From the NCBI RefSeq assembly GCF_031755915.1, contig NC_083380.1, positions 14,527,001 through 14,591,000 on the forward strand: a DNA stretch of 64,000 nucleotides, in the 5' to 3' direction. A program made the position numbers and the translations under genes. Below are positions 12,977 to 24,363 of this stretch, piece after piece. Under the pieces are notes generated by a model. That model was not told the origin of the DNA. It saw only the letters and a program-made list of their open reading frames with translations, and made no database searches. The stretch comes from Ziziphus jujuba. Taxonomy: Eukaryota > Streptophyta > Magnoliopsida > Rosales > Rhamnaceae. How positions within the stretch are numbered: the stretch's first letter is position 1; the number at the start of each line of letters is the position of its first letter.

Positions 12977-13470
12977 TGTTAAAATTTATGGATCTAAATA
13001 TACATAATAGATTCCATAAAATATACATATATTATTAACTTTCAAATGCAGCCATTAATAAATTAAATCTTTAATCTTGCAAAGTAAATTAGCATCTATA
13101 GAAACAGTACTCTTAAACCACTCTCAAACTGATCTCTGAAAACCCTAAAAATACAGTCTATATATGTTTCCTGGCCCTAGACCTTTCATAGTCTCTGCAA
13201 GTCAGACTTATCCATTAATTTTAACACACATCAAAATAATAATAATTTAATAATGTAATAATAATAGAAAAATATGGATAAGTTATTGGGCTTATAAAGA
13301 GAGTTGGTCCTCCAGTCTAATGGGCCAACCGGAGTATTACAGAGAGTGTGCAACCAAAGGCCCTACTACAAAATAATTAAAAAAAAAGTCAGTCCTATTA
13401 ATGGCTTAAATGGGCCCTGTAACTGAATAATTGATTATGCTAAGTCCACAAATTATTTATTTATTTAACA
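12977..13470 (-). repeat. Copia 5' LTR
   Basis: 494 bp, TGTTAAA to TTTAACA, adjoining the primer-binding site on its left and the resumed SABATH exon (aaggattgaattcc) on its right. Confidence 0.88.
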
Positions 13471-14606
13471 AAGGATTGAATTCCCAAATCCCAGATTTTC
13501 AAGTTTTCTTTTTAGCAATCATACCTCAAATGATTTCAACCTGCTTTTCGCATCCCTCCCTAACGACAGGTGATATTATGTAGTAGGTGTTCCGAGATCT
13601 TTCCACGGTCGCTTGTTTCCCAATGATTCTCTTCTCTTCTTATGCCATCCACTGGCTTTCTAGAGTGCCAAAGGAGGTGATGAACAAGAATTATCTTGCA
13701 TGGAATAAAGGCCGGATTCATTACTCGAGTTCTGAAGATGATGTAGTTTGGGCTTATAAAGCTCAGTTTGATAAGGATGTAGAGCAATTTCTACAGGCCA
13801 GGGCACAAGAGATTGTTTGTGGAGGATTGATGGCACTCATTCTTCCTAGAATTCCCAATGGAACTCATCACTCTCAAAATGGATCAAGTATGAATTTGCA
13901 GCTTCTTGGATCTTGCCTCATGGACTTGGCAAGGATGGTGAGAAAATATTGATAAGTAATTAGTATATATGCAAAAACTCGGTAATAATATAGGATTTCT
14001 TACCTTGTGTATATGAAACTGGATATATATATATATGTTTTTTTTGGATATTGAGGCTATATAAGGATTCAAATTTAGAATCATTATCATTTGAAAAAAT
14101 AGTAGCTTTGTGGCTAACCTATTCCTGCCACACAAACGAAGTCATTGGATATTTGATATTACATCTTAGTTTCAAGAATAATTTAAGTTTAGGGTTATTT
14201 TGTTTTGATTGCTAAACAAACCTTCACTGCTACCATTTTTACTTCATATTTCCAGGGAATGGTTAGTGAGGAGAAAGTAGACTCTTTCAATATACCAACT
14301 TATCACTTGTCTCCCCAAGAACTAGAAGCTGCTGTTGAAAGGAATGGTTGTTTTAGCATAGAGCGAATGGAAGACCTGCATGTTCTTGTATCAAGTAACT
14401 CTGGTAACTATAAAATTAATGGCCAAGTTGTTGCATCTCATTTGACAGACGTCATGGAAGAGATAATCAAGCAGCATTTTGGTGAAAAGATCTTGGATGT
14501 GCTCTTTGACTGCTATCGGAAGAAATTTGATGAGAATTTTTCCATTTTTAAGTTAGGAAAAGTAAACAACTTCTTTTTCCTCCTTAAATGCAGAGCAATG
14601 GACTAG

Positions 14607-16498
14607 ACAATCAGCTAGTTATAAATTACTTTCTTGCTGCTTTGTCATTCTTTTATTTGGATTGGTGCAATTGTGATTTTATTAGAGGGACACACCAAAT
14701 TACTATGATTCTATATGGAAAAAAGAAGGTGGAGATAAATTCGGTGAAAGATATAAAATTAAGTGCATCTCATATGCTTATTAAGAGCATCTTATTTCAT
14801 GTTGAATGGGTGTGACACAAATAAATTAAGGTATCTTTCTCTTACAATAAAACTTTGTCTTGAAGGTTGATATAACTCCTAAAACTATCTTCCAGTATGT
14901 TCATGTAACTGTTTAATTACCATTTATCTCAAATTTAAAACTTAAATTGTTAGGATATGCGTTTATTATGTATAAGCTTTGATAACATTATGTTAGGATG
15001 CTGGTTTATTAAATATATCAGGCTTTGTTAACATTCCCTCTCATTTGTAGACATACCATGTTAAATTATCATTAATTTGAAAAGTTTAATCTGCTAGGAT
15101 ATGAGTTTATTATATATATCAAGCTTCGTCAACAGTAATACATAAATAAACTCCACATGTGTTTGTGAGAGCACCAAAACCTAATGAGATTGCACTTCTA
15201 AATAATCTTTTTGGAGATAGTTGACACCACGTTTAAATATAGAACCAAACTCAAATTTGGACTATTTGATAGTTTTGATATTATATTTTTTTTTTATTAA
15301 TCATTATATCACATTAAAAGTTAAAATTTAAAATTTAAAAGTTATAAAATAAAGATTTATTGATATAATAAAATCTTATTTAAAAAAAAAATGAATCATG
15401 TTGGGATTGAGTTTGGTTGCTTAAATGTACATATACATATATATATATATATATATATATGAGAATTAGAATATATATATGAGAATTTTCTAATGTGGAC
15501 ATCCATATTTTATTAAATGATAATTTTTGAAAAAATATTTGTTTAAAGTGCTATCATTGTTTTCCCAAAAAGCTGTCATTAAAGTGACGTTAAATTAGAT
15601 ATATAATTGGAATATACTTCGTAAATATATTTGGAAAACCCTTTAGTTGTTATCATTATTATTATTTTTTTCTTCGCGCGGAACTCATGTTCGTTTCTTT
15701 TGCTTTAAAGGTAATTCTTCACGAAACAAAATAGTAATACTAATAATTAATAATGTTTTACACAAATAGTCACCTTTTGCTTTGGTCGACAAAAATGCCT
15801 TCGGTTATTGAAATTTAATATTTTTTCTTCACAAAGATTTCTCTTTATCCCTTCTCTCTCTTACTATCTACAGTGATTCTCTCTTTAAAAGTTAAACAAT
15901 GCGTACAGTATATGATAACACTGGCCTTGCTATTGTGCTATATCTTCTCAAAGGGAACGTATGCATTATCAATGTAAATATGGTTTGATTGGCGGTGTCT
16001 ACCCAATCAAATGCTAGTTGGTACATGTTTGCAATGAAAAAAATAAACAAATAAAAAAATTATCTCTTTATTTATAGGTATCTGTAGAAATTCCACGGTT
16101 GTTATTTGTTTAATTATTGCGATATGATGGAAGTGGCTCTTTCTTTTATATGAATATTTTATGTGAATAAAAAAATGCTACTCGTTCTCCGTTATACGCC
16201 TATTCAAAAAAATATATATATATAGATATATATATATATATACACTATATATCATTATTGTTGTTGGATTATCAATTAAATATTTACACCATTTTGATAA
16301 TTTAAATGATTATTTCAAAAATATCTATATTTTTATATTAGATTTTTAATATACAAAATCAATTTCATTGAACCATCAATTTAATGATACTCATTCACCC
16401 AAAAAATTCCACTGATATACTATTAATAACAAATACCAAATCTCAAATCAACGAATTGCTTTGTGAGAGTGATGATATATTAGGTAGTGGTTGAGTAA
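14607..16498. other. SABATH intergenic region (no gene)
   Basis: No coding content is recognised. 14610-14985 matches 45190-45580 downstream of PsiSABATH-4, 14990-15600 matches 53616-54187, and 15606-16498 matches 61120-61988 upstream of SABATH-5. It is therefore the standard spacer of the array. It contains AATAAA-type motifs near 14818 and 14846 that could have served PsiSABATH-1, and (AT)n runs at about 15438-15460 and 16213-16240. Confidence 0.7.
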
Positions 16499-16517
16499 TC
16501 ACAAGACGTTGTTGACT
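16499..16517 (+). promoter_or_regulatory. Conserved 19-nt upstream motif with W-box core (SABATH-2)
   Basis: tcacaagacgttgttgact is identical to 61989-62007 upstream of SABATH-5. It includes TTGACT (a WRKY W-box core) at 16512-16517 and an ACGT core just before it. It lies 120 bp before the ATG here and 320 bp before it in SABATH-5. I did not see it upstream of PsiSABATH-1 or PsiSABATH-4. A regulatory role is inferred. Confidence 0.45.
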
Positions 16518-16541
16518 CAGCTTATCAAATAATGTATTCAC

Positions 16542-16547
16542 TATAAA
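16542..16547 (+). promoter_or_regulatory. Putative TATA box of SABATH-2
   Basis: TATAAA within cactataaact, 77 bp before the ATG, a plausible distance for a short plant 5' UTR. Assigned by position and consensus only. Confidence 0.5.
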
Positions 16548-16618
16548 CTTCGTAAACAATTAATCCTGAAAACATATACTTGCAAACCACCAAGAGAGAC
16601 ATAGAAGAAAGAAGAGAG

Positions 16619-18670
16619 ATGGCAACAGAGGAAACAAGGACTGTGCAAGAAGCATATCCAATGACGGGTGGAGATGGTCTCTACAGTTATGCCAAGAACT
16701 CTACACAGCAGGTCTTCGTATTTATTTTATATAATATATATATATATATATATAAAAAGAGTCCGGTAGCTAGATCCTGTACCAAAGCTAAAGTCCAAAG
16801 ACAGCGATTCATATTTAGTGAATAGAAGCGCTAATAGTGGCGTTTATATGCATTTGCAAGCTATTGTTGGAATTTATTTTAGTCCACGATGGTGGATAAG
16901 AAAATTTCCACATATACATATATAAATATATATATATATACAGTCCGTTTATGGTACAAACGGTACTCATGCGGATCACAGTATTGGTGATGGTTTTTCA
17001 TAGTATTGATGACAATATTTTTTAAAAAACCATCGTTAATACTATGAAAAACCGTCACTAATACTGCGATCCTCATGCGGACCGTCCTCACCATAGAATT
17101 TTCATATATATATATATATATATATATTTATTTATTTCATAATTATAGAGATAGCTAGAAAAACTTCTCCTGATACTTTTGGATTGTGTGTAATTTTTTC
17201 CAGGCTTATTTATCTCATTAAATTATACTTTCATAGTTATGGACTGTTGATGGTTATGGGTATTCTAACAATTATTGTAGTAGAAATACAAGTAAATCTT
17301 GTTTGGATCGGCTATTATCAATTGTGAAACGAATTTGCAAACTTGGTTCATTTTTACAGAGAAAAGCTATCGATTCTGCCAAAGAACTGATAAAGAAAGC
17401 AATTGCAGAAAAGCTTGACAAAGAAATCCTACTTTCTCCCAAAACCTTCCGAATTGCAGATTTGGGTTGCTCTGTTGGTCCCAATACATTCTTTGCAGCA
17501 CAGAATATACTCGAAGCAGTTGAGTCCAAATACAAGAGCGAAGGATTGAATTCACAAATCCCGGATGTTCAAGTTTTCTTTAGCGATCATACCTCAAATG
17601 ATTTCAACCAGCTTTTCACATCCCTCCCTCAAGACCGGCGATATTATGCAGCAGGTGTTCCTGGATCTTTCCATGGTCCCTTGTTTCCAAAGAATTCTCT
17701 TCACTTTGTTCATTCTTCTTCTGCCATACAGTGGCTTTCTAGAGCACCAAAAGAGGTGGTGAACAAGAACTCTCCTGCTTGGAATAAGGGCCGGATTCAT
17801 TACTCGAATTCGGGAGATGAAGTAGTTTTGGCTTATAAAGCTCAATATGACAAGGATATGCAGCAATTTCTACAAGCCAGATCACGAGAGATTGTATTTG
17901 GAGGATTAATGGTACTCATCGTTCCTGGAATTCCCAATGGAACTCATCACTCTCAAAGTCTGACAAGTTTGACTTTTGAGATTTTTGGATCTTGCCTCAT
18001 GGACTTGGCCAGGAAGGTAAGAAATATTTATTATAGGCCAGTTAAAAATATGAACTCCACTGAATTTGACTATACTATTTTAAGTCTGATCCAGTCTAAT
18101 GTTGATTAAATTTAAAATAGTCCAAATTGATTGGACCAAACTAAAATAATCTAGTTCAATCGATATCAATCTCTCATTTCAAATTGACAATAAAGTATAT
18201 GTACAAAACTTAGTAATTTGATATTGCCATCTTTTCTAAATAAGTTTAGGCTTACTTTGAACTAATTGCAAAAGAAATCTTAACTTAAGGATGCTACTCT
18301 TTTTCCTATATATTTGCAGGGAATAATTAGTGAGGAGAAGGTGGACTCTTTTAATTTACCAATATATAACATGTCTCCCCATGAACTAGAAGCAGCTGTT
18401 GAAAGAAATGGATGTTTTAGCATAGAGGGAGTGGAATACCTACCTCTTGTTATACCAAATGTTTCTGGTGAATCTGAATTTAATGGCCAAGTTCTTGCAT
18501 CCTATTTGAGAGCTGGCATGGAAGGGATAATCAAGCAGCATTTTGGCGAAGAAATCTTGGATGCGATCTTTGACTCTTACGGGAAGAAGATTGAAGAGAA
18601 CTCTTCCATTTTTAAGTTTGGGAAGGCGGTCTACTTCCTTATCATTCTTAAACGCATAGCAGAAAACTAG
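16619..18670 (+). CDS. SABATH-2, SAM-dependent carboxyl methyltransferase (3 exons, intact)
   Basis: Joining 16619-16711, 17360-18016 and 18320-18670 gives an uninterrupted 366-aa protein, the usual SABATH length. All introns are GT-AG and phase 0. SABATH enzymes transfer a methyl group from S-adenosylmethionine to the carboxyl of small acids such as salicylate, jasmonate, farnesoate or loganate, and are usually cytosolic. Visible signatures are MTGGDG and YSYAKN (15-27), Gln31 at the position that binds the substrate carboxylate in Clarkia SAMT, SAM motif IADLGCSVGPN (63-73), FFSDHTSNDFN with Asp107, GVPGSF (130-135), and HSS-x4-WLS with Trp156. Exon 3 has the SEEKVDSFN and ERNGCFSIE blocks. 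The ATG matches the start in all paralogs. The start block (PMTGGDG) and the Gln155 before Trp156 recall the At5g38100/farnesoate/loganate-type branch rather than classical SAMT. The substrate cannot be assigned. Confidence 0.93.
16941..17090. mobile_element. Foldback MITE-like hairpin in SABATH-2 intron 1
   Basis: A long imperfect inverted repeat. The left arm (about 16968-17021, starting catgcggatcacagtattgg) pairs with the right arm (about 17025-17076, ending tactgcgatcctcatg) around an A/T-rich centre. gtccg near 16943 pairs with cggac near 17078. It lies wholly inside intron 1 (16712-17359) and is bordered by TA microsatellites. The shape is that of a foldback MITE. The superfamily and TSD could not be settled because of the TA-rich flanks. 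Confidence 0.7.
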
Positions 18671-18683
18671 CTTAGCTAGCTGT

Positions 18684-18689
18684 AATAAA
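18684..18689 (+). terminator. Candidate poly(A) signal of SABATH-2
   Basis: AATAAA 14 bases after the stop codon. Further AATAAA-like motifs lie near 18757 and 18783, in a stretch conserved downstream of the paralogs (aataaatta... then cttataataaaac), so the real site may be there. Confidence 0.35.
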
Positions 18690-19182
18690 GAAGCGCAAAG
18701 AGGTGGAGGCAAATGAGGAGCATCTCATTGATCATTTTGTTTGCATATGTAGCCCAAAATAAATTAAGTTTCCCTTCTCTTATAATAAAACTTGGTCATG
18801 AAGGTCTATTGTACTCAAAAAGCTATCTTCTAATATGTTCATGTGATCCATGTGAACTCCACACGTTTCTGTGAGACGACGGGAGATAGTAGGAGGGGTC
18901 TACTAAATTATTATTATTATTATTTTGCTTTTCAAAAGATAGTACCAGAGACAGCCAAATGGTAAATTTTTGTTGGATAATAATTACAAGTTTCAATCTC
19001 ATATTTTCAATATAAAAAATATAAGAAGATTAAATATAATTTAATAATAAAATAGCACATGGCTGAGCTAATTTGGTTTAGGTTGCTTAGGCTCTAACGA
19101 AACCTTGTATCTGGATTGAAGAGGGTCCGGCTCACTTCCACATCCTTTCTCATTCTTCATCTGAGTGGATCCTTTCTTCTTT

Positions 19183-19214
<32 letters not shown>

Positions 19215-19967
19215 ATATATATGTTAAAGAATTGGAATACATACTTCAACGCATACCTTTGGATAACCCACTTATACATGTACGTTTCTTTTGGTTGACA
19301 GTAATTCACATTTTTTGATTTTCGAGAATTTTTCCAAGTAACTTATGTTACGTAATTTATTGTAGAGAAAAAATAGTCAATGTGTAGAGAATTTTTCCAA
19401 ATAACTTATGTTAATTTATTGTAGGGAAAAAAAAAAGTCAATATGTTGCCTTGTTAAATTACTAAAATATTGATCAAATTTATTTATTAATTAATATGAT
19501 GGATGTTTCAATAATATTTAATTATTTTTTTACATACTTAGTTGTTTAAAAGAATATTTATTTATATTTCAGTTGTATAAATATATTAATCAATGATATT
19601 TTAATACTATCATTTTATAAATAAATTTAATAAATATTTTAATATTTATAATATTACTGTAAAATAAAATATGTGCTAAAGTGGCAACCTATCTATCTAT
19701 ATATATATATATATATGTAGCACTTCCACTTCATTTGATATCTTTTAAAAGAAAAATTAGGGATCTTTGCACAATAAAATTTTAAGTATGATTTGTGTTG
19801 ACAAATAGTTATCTAAGTTATATATTCTGTTTTGATGTAAAAACATATTATTAATTTAAATATTCATATAATTTAGATATGGATATTTTAACTTTTAAAT
19901 GAATAAGTAAATAAAAAATTAATTAAATATTATAATAATATTCTTATATTATATGGTAAATAAATGT
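18690..19967. other. Intergenic, partly duplicated at 22965-23360
   Basis: No gene is seen. 18995-19300 matches 22965-23240 (for example ggttgcttaggct, gagggtccggct, cgtacgtttcttttgg). A unit of about 65 bp beginning gagaatttttccaa is tandemly doubled at about 19323-19445, and a single copy occurs near 23327. A T20+ run lies at 19185-19210. The rest is AT-rich. Confidence 0.65.
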
Positions 19968-22336
19968 TGTCAGGACCTGTCCAGAATTCCTTCCCCGGAA
20001 CCCTAGACAGCCCTGATCCCAGGGAAACCCTACCGAACCCTCCAACGGAAAATCCGACAGAGCCTCCCCTAAGGGATTTACTTACCACAAATTACCTGCA
20101 TTGAAAACACACTTCTAAAAACATCCCCTTATTCCTCCCACAAACTACAAATTGTTCCACAATTTCAACACTTCAAAATAAAAAATACAGTAATCCAGTG
20201 CAAAATAAATACAACAAGAGTGAAAGAAATAGTACGACTGCAATAAAAGAAGAACAGGGTACTTCACGCAGTAAAACAGCGATGAAGATCAAGTCCGCTC
20301 CGGATGAACACCGACAACCTGGTACCTAGAGGAACGGAATTTAAGAGTGTGAGATGCTAATCATCTCAGTGAGTGACCCTATCTACTATACAATATAATA
20401 TCACAGTAATAAGTATATAAATAATAATTAATTGGAAATAATAATTTCTCTCAAATCCCTTACAATTCTCTCAGTTGGAAAAGTTCCCCTTTTAAAATCT
20501 TTTCATAAAACCCTTTGTTCGTATTCCCCGAAAACCAAGACATCAAATAAATACCAGAACAGTAACAATTATAATTTTAATCCCAATACAGTTTCTAAAC
20601 ATTTTATTTTTAAAACACAGTTCTGAAAATCATTTGATGCACCCACTATATACCAGTGGCACCAACAGTACCCAGCGTCCCAAGGTACCGCCAGACAGGA
20701 GGTTATAGAAAGAAACCGGCATACGGTCGCGTGGCGTCCCACTGCGCCGCTGCTAACCTGGTGTCCCGGCCATGGGGGGTGGCCACCCTCTCCGATGGCA
20801 TCCACAGGACACCCTCATAATATCAACCGCGCGCTACTCACACCCACCTGCGCGCTAATCATATCCGTGTGCACAATATCCATATCACATATACCATATC
20901 ACATAATCAGAACACCAGTACGTGCACGGTGCATCTAAAAATCATAAAATCCACAAATTTAAATTATAAAATAAATTTCACATTTTTCATAAGCATAGCG
21001 GGTATAATCCATCCGCTTGAACCGGGAAATTCCCCACAATTTCTTTATAATCAATGCCATAAATCCCATGATTTTCAAATCCACCAACTCCCAAATCCAT
21101 CAATTCAAATATCCACATTTTTCCAAGTATAAATAATTCTCGAAATATGATAATCAAATCTCAAAATATTCCATGGGCATATTTTATAAAAATTGAAATC
21201 ACCAACATAACCAATATTTTCCTTGAAATATTTGAAAATCAAATCGTGCCCAATTTACCATTAAAACCACACCAATTTCAAAATTCTCAAAACCATAAAA
21301 TAATTTCACATGGCATAAATTTGTAAAATGCACATTTTCTTAAATCCAATAAATTCATAAATAATTCCACAATAAATCCAATAAATATTTGGCACAAGAA
21401 ATTAATTTCCAAATATTTAAATCACACATAATATATTCACCAATTAAATTCCCCAAATAAATTTGAAGGTGGGTCACTCACCTGGAGCACGCAATTAAAC
21501 CACGATCCACTACGGGATCAATTCTACGACTCACCGGTGCTCCTAGAACAAAATTCACAGACAGTCAAATAAATTAATATTTTATTCGGGTAAATAATAC
21601 CCGGTACCCGGGGGGGTCAAAACACAAACGATATCTAGAATTTACGAGTTATATACTGAATCGAAGCTCGAGTGATGCTGATCACAGATTCGGTCTCAAT
21701 TTCCAAGGATCGTACCCGACGGGGTCGGAATTTCGTCGGGAAGCTTTTCGGGTTTCGGCTCTGCAATTCTCCCAAACCGTTGTGAATTGGCGGAAACGGA
21801 TGCCGGATTCGGGTTCAGGAGGTTGAACACAGCGGACTGGAGCTTGCCGGAATTTCGGGTACTCGCCGGAACAGTAATTTCCGGCAGCCGCCACGGTCAC
21901 CGGCAACCGTCGCCGGCGGCGGCGCGTGCGGTGGCCGTTGGCTGTGAAATTTTGCAAACTTGTAGATCTTGAGGAGAACAACCCAACGGGACCGGCGGTG
22001 AGCAAAACGGAGGTCGGACGGCGGAGAAATCACCGTTTGAAGATTTCCGGCCCCTCGCCGGAAAATGCTCCGATCCCGGCGCGTCGGTGGTCCGATGGCC
22101 GTGATTTTTGGTGGGTAGGCCGGACTTGAGGAGAGGATCAAGGCTAGCTGGCGCATGTACTGTAGATCGGCCGGAACAGGGTCGATTCGCGGTGGCCGGC
22201 GGTGGAGGGGTAAAAGTCGCCGCCAAACTTCGGAGGTCCGATCAGGGCGCGTCCGGAAATGAGGTGGGCAACCTGGCTGGCCGGTGCATGTACAGTAACT
22301 CGGCCGGAAAGTTTGAAAATTACCGGCGGCCGGTGA

Positions 22337-22367
<31 letters not shown>

Positions 22368-22793
22368 CTCTCTCTCTTTCTCTCTCTCTCTGTTCATGCC
22401 ACGTGGACCAATCAGAAGCTGACATGTGGCGTTACTGTGCACTTAAGCCAGATATATTAAAATAATACGGTACCCGACGAATTTCAAACGTCCGTAACTT
22501 TTTAACCACATGTCCGATTTAAGCGTGCCGCTAGTCTATGAACTCGTATCGACGAGCACTTCACAACCATACAAGAGTCAACTCAAAATTACATCACAAG
22601 AAAAAGTCAACTCCCGGCACCTTTTGGACAGTTTGCACTTTAACTTGTTTCGCCCATAACTTTCAAACCGTAGCTCCTTTTTTGACGTGCTACTAGTCTA
22701 CGAACTCAACTTTTGACCCCTTCAGTCAACGGTCAACGGTCAACCTCGGTCAACGTGCACGGATTCCAGTGCGATTTGGGACGGGGTGTTACA
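19968..22793 (-). mobile_element. LTR-only insertion (solo LTR), Ty3/gypsy-linked family
   Basis: 2826 bp running TGTCAGGACC...GGGGTGTTACA on the + strand, so the LTR reads TGTAACACC...GGTCCTGACA on the - strand. It is flanked by a perfect 5-bp TSD, AATGT (19963-19967 and 22794-22798). Most of its length is very similar to 54643-57561. No gag or pol is present. It has a GC-rich part at 20640-20860 and 21670-22330 and a CT microsatellite at 22336-22391. Open frames in the GC-rich part have no recognisable protein homology. The TSD and lack of internal domains fit a solo LTR left by LTR-LTR recombination. Confidence 0.85.
22336..22391. repeat. (CT)n tract inside LTR
   Basis: CT/TCTCTC-rich run at the same internal position as 56996-57060 in the sister LTR. 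Confidence 0.9.
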
Positions 22794-22798
22794 AATGT

Positions 22799-23689
22799 GA
22801 TGAATATTTTATGACTTTAGCATTATTGTTTGCATAATTAATTTGACAAATAATTATGTAAGTTTTTTTTTTCTTTGAAAAATAATTATATGAGTTATAT
22901 GTATATTTTTTAAATAATACTAGATATATAAAATAAGAAAAATATAATATAAAATAAAATATATTATAATGAGAAGGTTAAATATATATTTATATTTAAT
23001 AATAAAATAGTACATGCCTTAGCTAATTTTGCTTTGGGTTGCTTAGGCTGTAGCAAAACCTCGTATCTGGATCGGGAGGGTCCGGCTTACTTCTCCTATC
23101 CTTTCTCGTTCTTCATCTGAATGAATTCGTCCATTTCTTTAAATACAGAATTGGAATATACTTTCACCTGATACCTTTGAAAAACCCACTGACACACGTA
23201 CGTTTCTTTTGGCTGAAAAGTAATTCCTCACACGAAACCATGTTTGACTGCTTAACGTGTCAATAAGTTATGTAATTTACCATTGTACAATCAATTTAAA
23301 ACTATTTTCAATTTTTCTTTGTTTTCCAGAATTTTTCCAAATAACTTATATTTTGTAATTTATTGGGAAAAAAAAGGCCGGTTCTGTAGAGCAGTTGATG
23401 CTGAGGCCGGTTCTGTTGTGCGTAGCTGTTACATGCTGAAATTTGTTGTTCTTTTCAAATTTAACTGCTTTTTGTGTTGGCAGTAGCCAGATCATGCCAT
23501 GAACTGTGTCTTCCTTTGATTTATAAGTTGATTTTTTACTCCCTCTTGGCTCTTACTGTTAATTTGATGTGATGATGATGATGGAGAAAATTTTAAAATC
23601 CCGTAATAAAATCTAGCATATATCGGGTATATACCTCTGTTTAAATGGAAAAGATTGATTTTGTGCTCCCCGGAACTCAACTCCCCCTT
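22799..23689. other. Spacer before PsiSABATH-3
   Basis: 22965-23360 duplicates the region downstream of SABATH-2. From about 23376 to 23685 the sequence is not recognised and replaces the exon 1 and most of the exon 2 region expected for this SABATH copy. ggccggttctgt is repeated at about 23376 and 23406. Confidence 0.5.
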
Positions 23690-24363
23690 CTCGATTTTCC
23701 TGGGGTCCCCAGTGGAACTCCATCATTCTCAAAGTCTGCCAAATATGACTTTGGAGCTTCTTGAATCTTGCCTCGTGGCGAGGAAGGTAAGAGACATTGA
23801 TTGCCATCCCCATTTAATGAGAAATCTTTAGCCTTAACTGTGGAAACAGGACAAATAAAGAAAAAGTTGCCACCCCTGTAATTTCAAGTATATATGAAAG
23901 ACTCTGTAATAATAAGAGAAATTTCTAATTACCTTTGTGTATGCAATTGGATATATCTGATATCGAATCTTTGCTTAGAGAATAGAGTTTGAGTTAGTTT
24001 GAATTAATTTGCGAAATAAATTTGCTGGGAATAATTAGAGAAGAGACAGTGGACTCCTTTAATATGCCGACATATCACATGTCTCCCCAAGAACTAGAAG
24101 CTGCTGTTGAAAGAAATGGTTGTTTTAGCATTGAGGGAATGGAAGGTCTGCCTCTTCCTCTACCAAGTGACTCTTCCACTCTTGCATCTCATTTAAGAAC
24201 TGACGTGGAAGGGATGATCTCTCTTTGACTCTTGCCGCATTTTGGTGAAAAGATATTTGGATGAGCTCTCTTTGACTGCTACAAGAAAAAAGTTGATGAG
24301 AATTTTTCCATTTTAAAGTCAGGAAAATCCTTTTTCCTTCTTAAACGCAGAGCAGGAAACTAG
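23690..24363 (+). pseudogene. PsiSABATH-3, 3' remnant of a SABATH gene
   Basis: Only the end of exon 2 and exon 3 remain. About 23690-23786 matches the last 95 or so bases of exon 2 (PSGTPSFSKSA-like, then CLVARK) and ends in a good donor (gaag|gtaag). Exon 3 begins at 24027, where the paralog acceptor gcag|gg has become gctggg, destroying the AG. The frame is open through ETVDSFNMPTYHMSPQELEA and ERNGCFSIEGMEGL to a TGA at 24226-24228. After that comes a small local duplication (ctctctttgact occurs twice) and shifted frames. Homology ends at about 24363, where the family stop codon lies. It is clearly non-functional. Confidence 0.88.

Larger units (their letters stand above)
6705..13470 (-). 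mobile_element. Degenerate Ty1/copia retrotransposon in PsiSABATH-1 exon 2
   Basis: Direct repeats of about 470-494 bp bound a copia-type internal region on the - strand. The right one (12977-13470) is the element's 5' LTR and runs from TGTTAAA to TTTAACA. The left one (about 6705-7175) has lost roughly 45 bp of its outer end, with adjoining exon sequence. Beside the right LTR, the - strand reads ATTGGTATCATAGC, a tRNA-Met-type primer site. Gag lies at 10545-11470 and pol at 7758-10241 in copia order (integrase before reverse transcriptase and RNase H), broken by many stops and frame changes. No TSD is visible, which fits the deletion at the left junction. Confidence 0.9.
6171..14606 (+). pseudogene. 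PsiSABATH-1, SABATH methyltransferase split by a copia element
   Basis: This is a three-exon SABATH carboxyl methyltransferase gene, now broken. Exon 1 (6171-6263, 31 codons) keeps the family start: MAAEE, then PMTGGDG and YSYAKN. Exon 2 starts at 6624 after ttctgtag and reads RKA..AKELIKAAIAEKLDKE before it stops matching at about 6704, where a - strand copia begins. The exon resumes at 13471 and ends at 13937. About 110 bp between these points is missing, including the SAM-binding DLGCSVGPN segment. The resumed part also has a 2-base insertion near 13510, in-frame TAG codons where paralogs have CAG (around 13581) and a small deletion near 13640. Exon 3 (14256-14606) is open and has the same 351-bp length as in SABATH-2. 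No functional enzyme is expected. Confidence 0.9.

Noticed and set aside
21682..22425. Several GC-rich open frames on both strands, up to 113 aa
   Set aside because: They lie inside the solo LTR at 19968-22793, overlap in several frames at once, and have no recognisable domain. High GC lowers stop frequency.
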